From Nocardia huaxiensis (GTDB lineage: Bacteria; Actinomycetota; Actinomycetes; Mycobacteriales; Mycobacteriaceae): a stretch of 64,000 nt of DNA. The DNA lies in the NCBI RefSeq assembly GCF_013744875.1, contig NZ_CP059399.1, positions 2,976,001 to 3,040,000 of the forward strand, in the 5' to 3' direction. The notes under the pieces were generated by a model, which had not been told where the DNA came from, did no database searches, and saw only the letters and a program-made list of their open reading frames with translations. Positions within the stretch are counted from its first letter, which is position 1, and the number at the start of each line of letters is the position of its first letter. Of the stretch, positions 44,786-54,093 are shown in pieces. The translations under genes were made by a program, and so were the position numbers.

Positions 44786-47127
44786 TCGACTGCAATCCCG
44801 GATTCGATGTCGCGCCCTGGCATTTGCGTTGGTGCGGACTGGATCTGGACGCGCTGCTGCGCACCGAATCCATCTTCGCGCTCTCCAACGGGCACCTCGG
44901 ACTGCGCGGCACCCTCGAGGAGGGTGAGCCGGTCGGGCAGCCCGGCACCTATCTGAACGGCTACTACGAGAAACGCCAATTGCCTTATGCCGAAACCGGT
45001 TACGGCTATCCCGAGGTCGGCCAGAGCATTGTCAATGTGACCGACGGCAAGATCATCCGCCTGCTGGTCGCGGACGAGCCGATGGACATGCGCTACGGCA
45101 AGGCCCTGGAGCACGAACGCGTGCTGGACTTCCGGTCCGGCACCCTGCGGCGCAATACCGTGTGGTCCTCGCCGACCGGACGCACCGTGCGCATTCGCTC
45201 GGAACGGCTGGTGTCGTTCACCGACCGGGCCATCGCCGCCATCCGCTACGAGGTCGAACCCCTCGACGGGGAGATCGATCTGGTGGTGCAGTCGGATCTG
45301 CTGGCCAATGAACCGGCCGCGGCCACCACCCGCGATCCCCGGCTGGCCGCCGCGCTGGATCGGCCGCTGGTCGCGGATTTCGCCACGGCGCGCGACTATT
45401 CCGCGCTGCTGGCCCATCACACCCGGCACTCCGGGCTGCGCATGGCGGCGGGCATAGATCACGAACTCGAGCTGCCCGGTCCGGCCCGCTGCTCGGTGCA
45501 GGTCGAGGATGATCTGGCGCGGGTCACCATCGCCGTCGATGTGGCGCAGGGGGATCGGCTGCGATTGACCAAGTACATCGCCTACGGCTGGTCCAGCCGG
45601 CGCTCGACTCCCGCACTGCGGGCGCAGGTGGCCGCGGCACTGGCCGCCGGGATGGAGACCGGGTGGGACACGCTGCTGCGGCGGCAGCGCGACTACCTCG
45701 ACGAGTTCTGGGCGACCGCCGATATCGAGATCGACGGCGACCCGGAACTACAGCAGGCGGTGCGGTTCGCACTGTTCCATGTCCTACAGGCGGGGGCGCG
45801 GGGTGAGTCCCGGGCCATACCGGCGAAGGGATTGACCGGGCCCGGCTATGACGGCCACGCGTTCTGGGACACCGAGACCTTCGTGCTGCCGGTGCTCACC
45901 TGCACGGTGCCGTCGGCGGCCGGGCAGGCGCTGCGCTGGCGGCACTCCACCCTCGACACCGCGCGGCGGCGGGCGCGTGAACTCGGCCAGTCGGGGGTCA
46001 TGTTCCCGTGGCGATCCATCAATGGTGAAGAGGGATCGGGGTATTGGCCCACCGGCACGGCCGCCGTGCACGTCAATGCCGATATCGCCGACGCCACCGC
46101 GCGCTATCTGGCCGCCACCGACGACGAGGAGTTCGAAACCGATTGCGGGGTCGAACTTCTCGTGGAAACGGCGCGCCTGTGGGCCGGGCTCGGCCACCAC
46201 AATTCCTCCGGCGACTTCCGCATCGACGGTGTCACCGGTCCCGACGAATACTCGGCCCTGGCCGACAACAATGTCTACACGAACCTGATGGCCCAGCGGA
46301 ATCTGCGCGAGGCCGCCGCGGCCTGCGCCCGCCGCCCCGAAATGGCGGACAAGTTCGGCGTGACCCCCGAGGAGACGGCGCGCTGGCACGACTGCGCCGA
46401 TCGAATGGCCCTGCCCTACAACGAGAAACTGGGCGTGCACGAGCAGTCCGAGGGCTTCACCCGCTACGCGCGCTGGGACTTCGCCGCCACCACGGCCACC
46501 AATTACCCACTGCTGCTGAACTATCCTTACTTCGAGCTGTACCGCAAACAGGTGGTCAAGCAGGCCGATCTGGTGCTGGCCATGCAACTGTGCCCGACGG
46601 TCTTCACCGCCGAGCAGAAGGCCCGCAACTTCGACTACTACGACGCGCTCACCGTGCGCGACTCGTCGCTGTCGGCCTGCACCCAGGCGGTGCTGGCCGC
46701 CGAAGTCGGCCATCTCTCACTGGCTTTCGACTACTTCGTCGAAGCCGCGCTCACCGACCTGCACGACCTGCACCACAATGTGGCCCACGGCCTGCACATC
46801 GCCTCGCTCGCCGGGACCTGGCTGTGCTGTGTGGGCGGGTTCGGCGGCCTGCGCGACTGCGGGAAGGATCTCTTCTTCGCGCCCCGGCTACCCGACCAGC
46901 TCGATCGGCTCACCTTCCGGATCGCCTGGCGCGGCCGTCGGCTCGCCGTCGAGATCACCGCCGACTCCGCGACATACAGTCTGCTGGGCGGTGATTCGAT
47001 CCGCCTGTCCCATCACGGGCGTGACTTCACCCTCGATGCGGACCCGGTGACACTGCCCATCCCGTTCCTGCGTTCCCGCCCCGCACCCGAACTCCCGGAC
47101 GGGCGCAGACCCTACCGCCGCTTCTGA
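44782..47127 (+). CDS. GH65 family disaccharide phosphorylase
   Basis: The 781 residues span the GH65 N-terminal beta-sandwich, the (alpha/alpha)6 catalytic barrel and C-terminal sheet. The general acid Glu489 is in GVTGPDEYSALADN; GYDGHAFWDTETFVLPVL and GHLSLAFDYFVEA are also family motifs. GH65 enzymes phosphorolyse maltose, trehalose or kojibiose; substrate choice cannot be fixed here. The ATG overlaps the HAD gene stop, and its own end overlaps the convergent MFS gene by 16 bases. Confidence 0.92.
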   Translation: MIDCNPGFDVAPWHLRWCGLDLDALLRTESIFALSNGHLGLRGTLEEGEPVGQPGTYLNGYYEKRQLPYAETGYGYPEVGQSIVNVTDGKIIRLLVADEPMDMRYGKALEHERVLDFRSGTLRRNTVWSSPTGRTVRIRSERLVSFTDRAIAAIRYEVEPLDGEIDLVVQSDLLANEPAAATTRDPRLAAALDRPLVADFATARDYSALLAHHTRHSGLRMAAGIDHELELPGPARCSVQVEDDLARVTIAVDVAQGDRLRLTKYIAYGWSSRRSTPALRAQVAAALAAGMETGWDTLLRRQRDYLDEFWATADIEIDGDPELQQAVRFALFHVLQAGARGESRAIPAKGLTGPGYDGHAFWDTETFVLPVLTCTVPSAAGQALRWRHSTLDTARRRARELGQSGVMFPWRSINGEEGSGYWPTGTAAVHVNADIADATARYLAATDDEEFETDCGVELLVETARLWAGLGHHNSSGDFRIDGVTGPDEYSALADNNVYTNLMAQRNLREAAAACARRPEMADKFGVTPEETARWHDCADRMALPYNEKLGVHEQSEGFTRYARWDFAATTATNYPLLLNYPYFELYRKQVVKQADLVLAMQLCPTVFTAEQKARNFDYYDALTVRDSSLSACTQAVLAAEVGHLSLAFDYFVEAALTDLHDLHHNVAHGLHIASLAGTWLCCVGGFGGLRDCGKDLFFAPRLPDQLDRLTFRIAWRGRRLAVEITADSATYSLLGGDSIRLSHHGRDFTLDADPVTLPIPFLRSRPAPELPDGRRPYRRF

Positions 47128-48326
47128 ACCGCGGCCGCGTGCTCGCGGAGCGCGCGCGGAAGGGTCAGGGCGACAACCACGGTGGCCAGTATTCCGCCGG
47201 ACCCCGCGAGGATCAGGGTGGCCGGGGCGCTGGTGGCATCGAGCAGCGCGCCGCCGCCGACATAGGACAGGGCCGCCGCAATCCCGATGAGGCCGTACAG
47301 GTTTCCGAAGACACGACCGAGCAGATGGTCCGGCACGATGCGTTGCAGCAGCGTGCTGGAGGCGACATCCATGCCCGCCAAGCCCAGTCCGCGCACGGCC
47401 TGCACGGTGAAGGCGGCGGCCACCGACCAGGCGAGGCCGGTGAGCAGATTGCCCGCGCTGCTGACGAAGAAGCCGCCCAGCAGCAGTGCGGTCATGGACA
47501 GCCGGGCGCCGTAACGGGTGAGCAGGCCGTAGCCGATCAGCAGGCCGATGCCGACCGCGCCCAGCAGCAGGCCGACCGAGGAGTCGCCGGAGTGCAGCGT
47601 CTCGGTGGCGAGCAGGACCAGGGCGACGTCATCGACGCCATTGCAGGCGACCACCGCGCAGAACCCGAGGGAGACGATCCGCACGGCCGGGATGCGGCGA
47701 ATATAGCCGAGGCCGATGCGGGCTTGGGCCAGAAGGGATTCCGGGACCTCGCCATCCGGGCGGGGCGGCAGCGCCGGAAGCACGAGCAGGATGACCGCCG
47801 ACACGAAGAACGAGGCAGCGTCGACCAGCAGCACCCCGCGAATGCCGATGAGCGGGAACAGCGCCGCGGCCAGCAGCGGGCCGAACGCCTCGGCCGCATT
47901 CGCGCCGAAACCGATGGCGGAGTTGGCCTTTTCCAGATCCGCGCCCGCGACCAGAGCGGGCACGGCCGATCGGGACGCGGGCATGAAGATATTGGCGGCG
48001 ATCGACCGCGCGGCCACCAGCGCGAGCAGCAGCGGCAGCGGCGGCAGGGACAGCGCGATGAGCAGAACCAGTGTGCCCTGGGCCAATTCGCAGATGATCA
48101 TGACCCGCCTGCGATCGAAGCGGTCGCTGATCGCGCCGGCGATCGGACTCAGCAGCGAGGGCACGAAATCCCCGACCAGCAGCAGCAAGGCCACGGCCAG
48201 ACCCTGTCCGGTCGTATTCGCCACGTGCAGCATGAGCGCGACCAGGCTCAGCGAATCACCCGCGTACGAGATGACCCGCGCGCTGAACAGCGCGGCCAGC
48301 GGGCGGTGTGTGCGCAACAACTGCAT
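47112..48326 (-). CDS. MFS transporter, EntS-type 12-TM
   Basis: The 404 residues have about 12 helices, a motif-A variant GAISDRFDRRRVMI and the MQLLRTHRPLAALFSARVISYAGDS entry of MFS_3 exporters, such as those for siderophores and macrolides. Its 3' end overlaps the GH65 gene tail. A terminator at 48354-48385 shields it from the upstream gene. Substrate unknown. Confidence 0.88.
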   Translation of the reverse strand: MQLLRTHRPLAALFSARVISYAGDSLSLVALMLHVANTTGQGLAVALLLLVGDFVPSLLSPIAGAISDRFDRRRVMIICELAQGTLVLLIALSLPPLPLLLALVAARSIAANIFMPASRSAVPALVAGADLEKANSAIGFGANAAEAFGPLLAAALFPLIGIRGVLLVDAASFFVSAVILLVLPALPPRPDGEVPESLLAQARIGLGYIRRIPAVRIVSLGFCAVVACNGVDDVALVLLATETLHSGDSSVGLLLGAVGIGLLIGYGLLTRYGARLSMTALLLGGFFVSSAGNLLTGLAWSVAAAFTVQAVRGLGLAGMDVASSTLLQRIVPDHLLGRVFGNLYGLIGIAAALSYVGGGALLDATSAPATLILAGSGGILATVVVALTLPRALREHAAAVQKRR

Positions 48327-48353
48327 ACGCCGGGATCATGCCGCAATGCGAAA

Positions 48354-48385
48354 GGCCAGGCACGGCGGTTTCGCCGTACCTGGCC
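48354..48385. terminator. Hairpin terminator before the MFS gene
   Basis: GGCCAGG-c-ACGGCG and CGCCGT-a-CCTGGCC pair with one mismatch around GTTT, between the stop of the 48404-49195 gene and the start of the MFS gene. Confidence 0.8.
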
Positions 48386-48403
48386 TGGCTGTGAGTCGAA
48401 AAG

Positions 48404-49195
48404 TCAAGCGGTGGAAGCGTTCATGGGAAGCGAGAGCACCACCTCCTGCTCGTTGCCGGGCAGGTAGTGCACCCCCACCACCCGTCCCACCTGTACCTGC
48501 GAGACCGCGGTAGGAGGGAGGAACTTCTCGGTGCGGGCCTCGAAGGTGCTGCCGTCGGGGCGGGTCACGATGAGGGTCAGGTCCAGGCGGGAGTGGCCGT
48601 CGCGGATCTCGCCGGGAACCGAGAGGGAGCGCACGACGCCCTGGGTGGCAATGCCGCGGCGGGCGATGTCGAGCTTCTCGGGGGTGGTGAAACCCTTGCG
48701 GATCATGGCCGCGTTCATGGCTTCCTGGGCGGCGGCGGTGTCGCCGGACAGGTCCACCTCGACGCGGTCGGTGCGTTCGGGCAGGTAGCGGACCGGCAGC
48801 ACCACGCCGGGGCGCAGTAGGGCCAGCTGGGTGATGGGGACGATCATCTTGGCGTGCGAGGCGAACACCTTGCCGTCCACGCCCTCGACGCGGAAGTCGA
48901 TGCGCACCTGCGGCTGATCGTTGAGGGTGACGCCGGTGTGGCTGATGCCCTCCACGGTGCCGATTCCCATGAGGCCGTCCCGGAATTCGGAGCTGTTGTT
49001 GCCGGTGAGCGCGGACAGGATGCTGTCGCCGGTGAAGGCGAAGACGATGGGCACCAGCGTGATCGCGATCATCGGCAGGGCCATGTGCCCGCCCACCCAG
49101 GGCAGGAAGGCATCGGAGGTGAGGCTGACCCACAGATAGATCAGCACGGACAGGACGAGGAAGGCGACGGCGGCGATGCGGAGCTGGTGCTTCAT
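48404..49195 (-). CDS. Two-helix membrane protein with duplicated soluble domain
   Basis: Two membrane helices at the N-terminus (RIAAVAFLVLSVLIYLWVSL and ALPMIAITLVPIVFAF), then two related beta-rich units. Unit 1 (about 78-148) has GIGTVEGISHTGVTLND... and GVVLPVRYLPE; unit 2 (about 190-258) has QGVVRSLSVPG... and VVGVHYLPGNEQEVVLSL. The shared shape, ending VGxxxxVHYLP-type, suggests a tandem OB-like fold. I do not recognise the family. It is on the same strand as the LpqH-like gene but separated by a hairpin. Confidence 0.75.
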   Translation of the reverse strand: MKHQLRIAAVAFLVLSVLIYLWVSLTSDAFLPWVGGHMALPMIAITLVPIVFAFTGDSILSALTGNNSSEFRDGLMGIGTVEGISHTGVTLNDQPQVRIDFRVEGVDGKVFASHAKMIVPITQLALLRPGVVLPVRYLPERTDRVEVDLSGDTAAAQEAMNAAMIRKGFTTPEKLDIARRGIATQGVVRSLSVPGEIRDGHSRLDLTLIVTRPDGSTFEARTEKFLPPTAVSQVQVGRVVGVHYLPGNEQEVVLSLPMNASTA

Positions 49196-49249
49196 GATGT
49201 CCTCGAATTCGAGTGCGGGGGAGTCTTATCGGAATTAAGGGGGCGCTGG

Positions 49250-49277
49250 CCCGCTCATGCCCGATGGCATGAGCGGG
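49250..49277. terminator. Terminator after the LpqH-like gene
   Basis: CCCGCTCATGCC and GGCATGAGCGGG pair perfectly around CGAT, 15 bases past the stop. Confidence 0.88.
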
Positions 49278-49292
49278 GCGGGTGGGGGAAGA

Positions 49293-49838
49293 TCAGCCGC
49301 CGACGATGCTCGAGCAGGCGAAGGTGATCTCGAACTTCGAGTTCTTGACTCCGGCAAGCGGATTGGACATGTCCGGGGCGCCGACGCCCTCACCGGTGAT
49401 GGTGTAGGTGTTGCCGCTCTTGCTGAGCTTGGCCGAACCGCCCTGCGCGCCGTTGCCGTAGCCGACCGCGTAGGGCATGCCGCTGTCGCCGCCCTTGGAG
49501 CCCGCGATGCCGACCGCGGTCACGGTGTCGCCGGTGACGGTGGCGCTCACGCTGAGCTGGCCGTAGGTGGCGTTGGCGGTGTCGGTCAATGCCAGCGCGA
49601 GGTCATTGCCGTTCTTGACGCAGGTGGTCTCGAACTTGGCGTCCAGGGCCTTGCCGTCGACGGAGGCGGCGGACTTGCCGGCCGGAGCGGAGCCGCCGCC
49701 GGGGGCGGCCGAGGTCGCGGCCGAGGTGGTGTTGTTGCTGGAGCTGGTGGACTCGTCATCGCTGCACCCGGTCACCACCAGGGCGGCAGCGGCGGTGGCG
49801 GCGAGGACGGCGGTCAGGCGGATGGACTTGACGTTCAT
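49293..49838 (-). CDS. Lipoprotein, LpqH (19 kDa antigen) family
   Basis: A signal with lipobox VVTGC, a Ser/Thr/Gly-rich linker, then a conserved domain ending YTITGEGVGAPDMSNPLAGVKNSKFEITFACS, which matches the end of LpqH. Two Cys (TTCVKN, FACSS) would form a disulfide. Lipid-anchored on the outer face of the membrane. 181 residues. Role in this genus not defined. Confidence 0.88.
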   Translation of the reverse strand: MNVKSIRLTAVLAATAAAALVVTGCSDDESTSSSNNTTSAATSAAPGGGSAPAGKSAASVDGKALDAKFETTCVKNGNDLALALTDTANATYGQLSVSATVTGDTVTAVGIAGSKGGDSGMPYAVGYGNGAQGGSAKLSKSGNTYTITGEGVGAPDMSNPLAGVKNSKFEITFACSSIVGG

Positions 49839-49968
49839 GGTGTTTCCTTCTTCTCGGTGGATCCGGTCTCCGGTGGAGCCGATGCGAGAACGGTAGAAAC
49901 GACCGGTCGCCCTACCGATACCAACTTTCGGGGCGCGAAGGCCGGGGAAACTCCGCTAACCTGGGCGA

Positions 49969-51309
49969 ATGCGACGACCCCGGGCCATGGTGCTGGATGA
50001 GGTGTGGCGCCGCCTGGACGGAGTCGAGGCCCTGAGCGGACCACACGGCGGGCCGCTGCGCCGCACCGTGAAGCTCATCCTGGACCCGCTGGTCATCCGG
50101 CCGGTGCAGCATCCCGAATGCGCCGGATCCATCCTCACCGCGGACGGGGCCGTGCTGCTGGCCACCCGCATGCACGCCGCCGCCGACGTCCTGCGGGCCA
50201 CGGCCGACTGGTTCACGCTGCTCAAGGCGACCCGGCGGGCCCTGCGCATCACCGAGGGCAATGCCCAGGACCTGTACTTCCAGCGCTGCTTCGAACTGGC
50301 CACCGTGTCCGGAACACCGGACCCGGTGCGCGATCGCGCCGCCGCCGAGGAAGCCCTGCGCGATATCCACGACATGACCGCGGGCCGCACCACCCAGGCG
50401 CTGAAGGAGTACCTGAACGACCCGGAGAATGCCCGCGAGGTGGCCGAACTCATCCAGATCGCCTGGCGGCGCAGGCCGTTCACCGCCGTCGACCACCACA
50501 CCGCGCAGCTCACCGGGCTGTTGGAGGCGTGCGCGGCCGAACGGCTCGGCCGCACCGGCGACGACGACAGCTTCGACGACCTGGTGACGCGATCGGTGGG
50601 CACGCATACCGGAATCCGGCTGTGGCAGGAGGAGAGCGGCGGGTTCGCCCAGCAGCTCGGCCTCACCGCGCACCCGCTGCCGCAATCACCGGAGGTCGGC
50701 CGCTCGGCCGCCAAGGCCACCCTCGGCCTGCCGCTGGATCGGACCATTCACGAGCGGGTCTTCACCGTGCTGCAAGCCTCCATCGAACGCTCCGAACTGC
50801 CCTCCATCCCCGAGCTCGTGGACGCGGAGATCGCCCGCGCCTGCGCACCGTGGGCGCTGCTGGACGAATCACTGCGCGTGGCCGTGGCGGCGGGAGCCAC
50901 CCTGGCGGTCCGGCTGCAACCTCTCGACAGCCTTGCCGGACAGGAAATGCCCACTGCGGCAATCACATCCGGCCCGGAACCGGCCGCAGCGCAGGTGATC
51001 AACGGCCGCTGGCAGCGGGAAGCCTACGTACTTCAGGCCCGCCGGCTCGTGGTGCACGGCGAGGCCGAGGGACCGCTGGGCGCGATCGCCAGTGAGCTGC
51101 AAGTACCGTGGAGACCGTATATGCGGCGATTGTGGGCGCGCATGCACGGCCGCGATGTACGCGAGCTGCCGGTGTACGCCGCCGATGAACTCTGGGACGT
51201 GCTGGACGGAGTGGCCCGGTCGGTGATCCTCGACCACAGGGCGCGCGTGAAGAAGGCCCTGGCGCTGGTCGTGACCGAGCCCGAGACGATGGAATCGAGG
51301 GCGGGATGA
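49969..51309 (+). CDS. Unrecognised helical protein, first gene of CHAT/TPR module
   Basis: The 446 residues are mostly helical and soluble, without signal, membrane helix, P-loop or Cys pair. Features: RPVQHPECAGSIL near the N-terminus, TRTTQALKEYL-like segments, VDHHTAQLTGLLEACAAERLG, and a C-terminal half rich in Ala/Leu with RRLVVHGEAEGPLGAIASELQVPWRPYMRRLWARMHGRDV. I do not recognise a family. Its stop overlaps the next start by four bases (ATGA), and the array continues through a TPR and a CHAT gene. It may be a target or regulator of the CHAT protease. A second ATG at 49987 could start it. Confidence 0.65.
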   Translation: MRRPRAMVLDEVWRRLDGVEALSGPHGGPLRRTVKLILDPLVIRPVQHPECAGSILTADGAVLLATRMHAAADVLRATADWFTLLKATRRALRITEGNAQDLYFQRCFELATVSGTPDPVRDRAAAEEALRDIHDMTAGRTTQALKEYLNDPENAREVAELIQIAWRRRPFTAVDHHTAQLTGLLEACAAERLGRTGDDDSFDDLVTRSVGTHTGIRLWQEESGGFAQQLGLTAHPLPQSPEVGRSAAKATLGLPLDRTIHERVFTVLQASIERSELPSIPELVDAEIARACAPWALLDESLRVAVAAGATLAVRLQPLDSLAGQEMPTAAITSGPEPAAAQVINGRWQREAYVLQARRLVVHGEAEGPLGAIASELQVPWRPYMRRLWARMHGRDVRELPVYAADELWDVLDGVARSVILDHRARVKKALALVVTEPETMESRAG

Positions 51310-52379
51310 GCGCGGTGACGATCATGCGCTACGGCGGCGGGGTGTACAGCATCGTCCCGCCCGGAGCGCCCACGGTGCTCGGCCCGGCGGCCGGCGCCGA
51401 CGTCATGGTGCTGGAGGTCGCGGGCGCGCACCTGACCTGGAATGTGCTTGCGCCCGAACAGGTTCCGGCCGCCGTCATCCACGATGTGGAACTGGCGCAG
51501 GAGTGGCTGTGGGCCATCTACGGTGAGTCCCTGGCCGTGGCGCTGGCGGACGAGCAGCTCGGGACGGCCGACGCCGCACCCGCCCGCACCCCGCTGGCGG
51601 TTGCTGTACGTCGACTCGCATACGCCCACTGGGCTTCTCGCTGGTGGCCCGCCTCCACCTTGGACGGCATCGCCGCCCTGGACCAGGCCCTGCTCGACCG
51701 CGATATCGTCACTCTGACCGAAGAGTGCGACGCCCTCGTCGACGGCGCGGACGCGCTCATCCCCGAAGTCCCCGAGTTCGCCGAAACCTTCCCGCGCGCT
51801 TCGGATTACGCGCTGGCAGCAGGCGATGAAACCCCCTCCGGCGGCCTGGTCCTCGCCCGCGGCAGCGGCGGCTGGGACTGGCGGCAATGCCCGCCCGGCC
51901 TGGTGGACGCCTCCGAACGCGCCGTCTCCTGGCAGCTGGTCCGTGACGCGGGCACCACCTCGGTCACGGTGAGCGCGGTCGCCGCCCCCGGCATTCCCGC
52001 CGCGATCCCGCCCCACCTGCACCCGTGGGTCCGCGTGAAAACCGATGCGGGAGTGGTCGATACGCCCCTCACCTCCGCACGCGACGCCTGGGTGGGCACC
52101 ACCACCGCCCCCGGATCCCCCCTGCACATCAACCTCTTCGTCCCCGGCTTCGGCCCCCGCCCCGCCGACACCCCGGACACCGGCGCCGACGCCCGGCTCG
52201 GCGGCAACGGCAATGGCAGCCCCGGCGGCGGCGCGAACCCGGCCGCTGAACTACGAGCCCGCATCCGGCAGTTCGCCGCCGCCCGCCTGCGCCTCGCCGC
52301 CGCCGACCCCGAACCGACCGCGCCCGACGCCCCGCTACTGGCCGAAATCGCAGCAGCGGCGGAGGATTCGGACTTCTGA
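51306..52379 (+). CDS. Unrecognised protein, second gene of CHAT/TPR module
   Basis: The 357 residues begin with a short beta-rich segment (TIMRYGGGVYSIVPPGAPTVLGPAAGADVMVLEVAG), then a Trp-rich helical part (QEWLWAIYGES, YAHWASRWWPAST), a beta-rich SWQLVRDAGTTSVTVSAVAAPGIPAAIPPHLHPWV, a Gly/Pro linker, and an Arg/Ala C-terminal helix. No signal or membrane segment. No catalytic motif is recognisable. The ATG overlaps the previous stop, and the TPR gene starts one base past its stop. Presumably acts with the neighbours. Confidence 0.65.
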   Translation: MSAVTIMRYGGGVYSIVPPGAPTVLGPAAGADVMVLEVAGAHLTWNVLAPEQVPAAVIHDVELAQEWLWAIYGESLAVALADEQLGTADAAPARTPLAVAVRRLAYAHWASRWWPASTLDGIAALDQALLDRDIVTLTEECDALVDGADALIPEVPEFAETFPRASDYALAAGDETPSGGLVLARGSGGWDWRQCPPGLVDASERAVSWQLVRDAGTTSVTVSAVAAPGIPAAIPPHLHPWVRVKTDAGVVDTPLTSARDAWVGTTTAPGSPLHINLFVPGFGPRPADTPDTGADARLGGNGNGSPGGGANPAAELRARIRQFAAARLRLAAADPEPTAPDAPLLAEIAAAAEDSDF

Positions 52380-52380
52380 C

Positions 52381-53928
52381 ATGATCGATTCGACGCCGGA
52401 TCCTGAACTACCGCCATTCGACGGGCCTACGGTTTCAGGCGACTCGGAGATCCTGCGGGCGGGCGGGGAGGCCATGGCGCGGGGGGAACTGGGGGAGGCG
52501 CTGCGGATCTTCGAGCATGCCGTGGAGGTGGAGAGCGGGACGTATCGGGTGTGTGCGCTGGTGAATATCGCGTCGGTGAAGAACCAGTTGGGGGAGCATG
52601 CGGAGGCGGCGGAGCGGTATCGGGAAGCGTTGGGGCAGATGCCCGCCGAGGCGCCGCGGTTGCATCCGAGCACGTTGATCGGGTTGTCGCAGGCGCTGCA
52701 ACACCTGGGGGAGTTGGACGAGGCGCAGGAGCTTCTGGACGGCGCGCGGGAGCTGCTCGCTGTCGACGGTGCGCCCGGCGATCTGCGATTCGCGTGCCTG
52801 GTGTCGGCGACGGCGGTGGCGCTGCATCGGCACCAGTTTGCGCGGGCCATCGAGTTGGCGCACGAATCACTGCACGCCGCACGGCAATTCGCGCCGGAGC
52901 AGGCCGGGCATCCGCTGAACAATTTGGCGGCGGCGCATTTCGAGACGGGGCGGTGGGAGCTGGCGGAGGATTTCGCGGGGCAGGCTTTGATCGCGTTCGA
53001 GGTCTCCGGGAATCCGGCGGGTGTCGCCGAAACCCAGTTGAATCTGGCCACCATGTACGTGCGGCTGGGGCGGTTCGACGCGGCCGAACCGCTGCTGTCG
53101 CGCTCGCAGCAGTTCTTCACCACGGCGGGCGCGGCCTATTACGCCGGAATCGGCTGGAAGATGGCCGGTTTCATCGCCCAACATAGGGACCAAGCCGAAC
53201 GCGCCGAGGAGCGATATCACCGGGCTCTGCGCGGATTCGAGGAGTCCGGCGCGGTCATCGACGCCGCCGATGTGCGCACCCGCCTGGCCACGCTCGCCTT
53301 CGCGGCCGGCCGATTGGATGTCGGGGAGACCGAATTGGCCGCCGCGCGCGCCACGTACGCCGAGCACGGCCTCACCATGCACTGCGCCCAGCTGGACGCC
53401 TGGCATGCGGGACTGCTGGAGCCGCTCGTCGAATCCGTTCCCGGAATGCTCTCCCACGCAGCGGGTCTGGCCATCCCCGCCGCGCTCATCCTCGATGCCG
53501 CCCGCTACGAACTCCCCGACGGCACCCAGCGCGAGAACTGGGACCGCCGCATCGCCGACCCCGCGCTGCGCCTGGCCTTCCGCTACGCCTTCCTGGCAGG
53601 CGACGCCACCCTCCTCGCCGACCTGATCGAAATGCGCTGCGCGGGAACAACCCTGGACATCGCCCGGCTCTCCGAGTCATCGCCCCACCTGTCGACGGGC
53701 ACCCTCGAACCCTTCGAACCACCTGCGCCCACCTCCGGCCCGGGAAACGACGCCCTGCAACTCGGCACCGCCCTCGCCGCCGTGGCAGCCGGTGCGGGCC
53801 TGCCGGTCACCCCACCCCCGCACGTGGCAGTGCCTCCGGACGGTCACCTCGCCCTCGCCGGCTGGATCACGGCAGCCGAGCAACGCTACGACCGCCGCCT
53901 GCGCGCCGACCGGGTGGTCCACGCATGA
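52381..53928 (+). CDS. TPR protein of CHAT module
   Basis: The 515 residues include at least six TPR-type repeats from about residue 24 to 320, e.g. AMARGELGEALRIFEHAVEVESGTYR, QLGEHAEAAERYREALGQMP, HLGELDEAQELLDGARELL, HFETGRWELAEDFAGQALIAFE and LGRFDAAEPLLSRSQQFF. A helical C-terminal part follows with DGHLALAGWITAAEQRYDRR. TPR proteins present peptide targets to partners; TPR and CHAT domains are commonly fused or adjacent (craspase, separase-like proteins). Gene begins 1 base after its neighbour; the next gene is the CHAT protease after an inverted repeat. Confidence 0.85.
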   Translation: MIDSTPDPELPPFDGPTVSGDSEILRAGGEAMARGELGEALRIFEHAVEVESGTYRVCALVNIASVKNQLGEHAEAAERYREALGQMPAEAPRLHPSTLIGLSQALQHLGELDEAQELLDGARELLAVDGAPGDLRFACLVSATAVALHRHQFARAIELAHESLHAARQFAPEQAGHPLNNLAAAHFETGRWELAEDFAGQALIAFEVSGNPAGVAETQLNLATMYVRLGRFDAAEPLLSRSQQFFTTAGAAYYAGIGWKMAGFIAQHRDQAERAEERYHRALRGFEESGAVIDAADVRTRLATLAFAAGRLDVGETELAAARATYAEHGLTMHCAQLDAWHAGLLEPLVESVPGMLSHAAGLAIPAALILDAARYELPDGTQRENWDRRIADPALRLAFRYAFLAGDATLLADLIEMRCAGTTLDIARLSESSPHLSTGTLEPFEPPAPTSGPGNDALQLGTALAAVAAGAGLPVTPPPHVAVPPDGHLALAGWITAAEQRYDRRLRADRVVHA

Positions 53929-53994
53929 CCGGCGAAAGTCCCAGGCGCTCAGGACTACTGAGGTTCCTGCGGCGATATCGTCAGCCCAACCCTC

Positions 53995-54079
53995 GTCATC
54001 CCGGCGTGCTTTTGGCCGGGATCCACAGAGCAACGCACGCTATCCGTGTCGATCCCGGCCAAGAACACGCCGGGATGAC
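53995..54079. repeat. Long palindromic REP-like repeat between TPR and CHAT genes
   Basis: Left arm 53995-54023 (GTCATCCCGGCGTG...GCCGGGATC) and right arm 54051-54079 pair over 29 bases with two mismatches around a 27-base loop. It lies 66 bases past the TPR stop and 14 before the CHAT start. A mobile REP/MITE-like element, and possibly an attenuator between the two genes. Confidence 0.8.
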
Positions 54080-54093
54080 CGGGAGGCGGCGTC

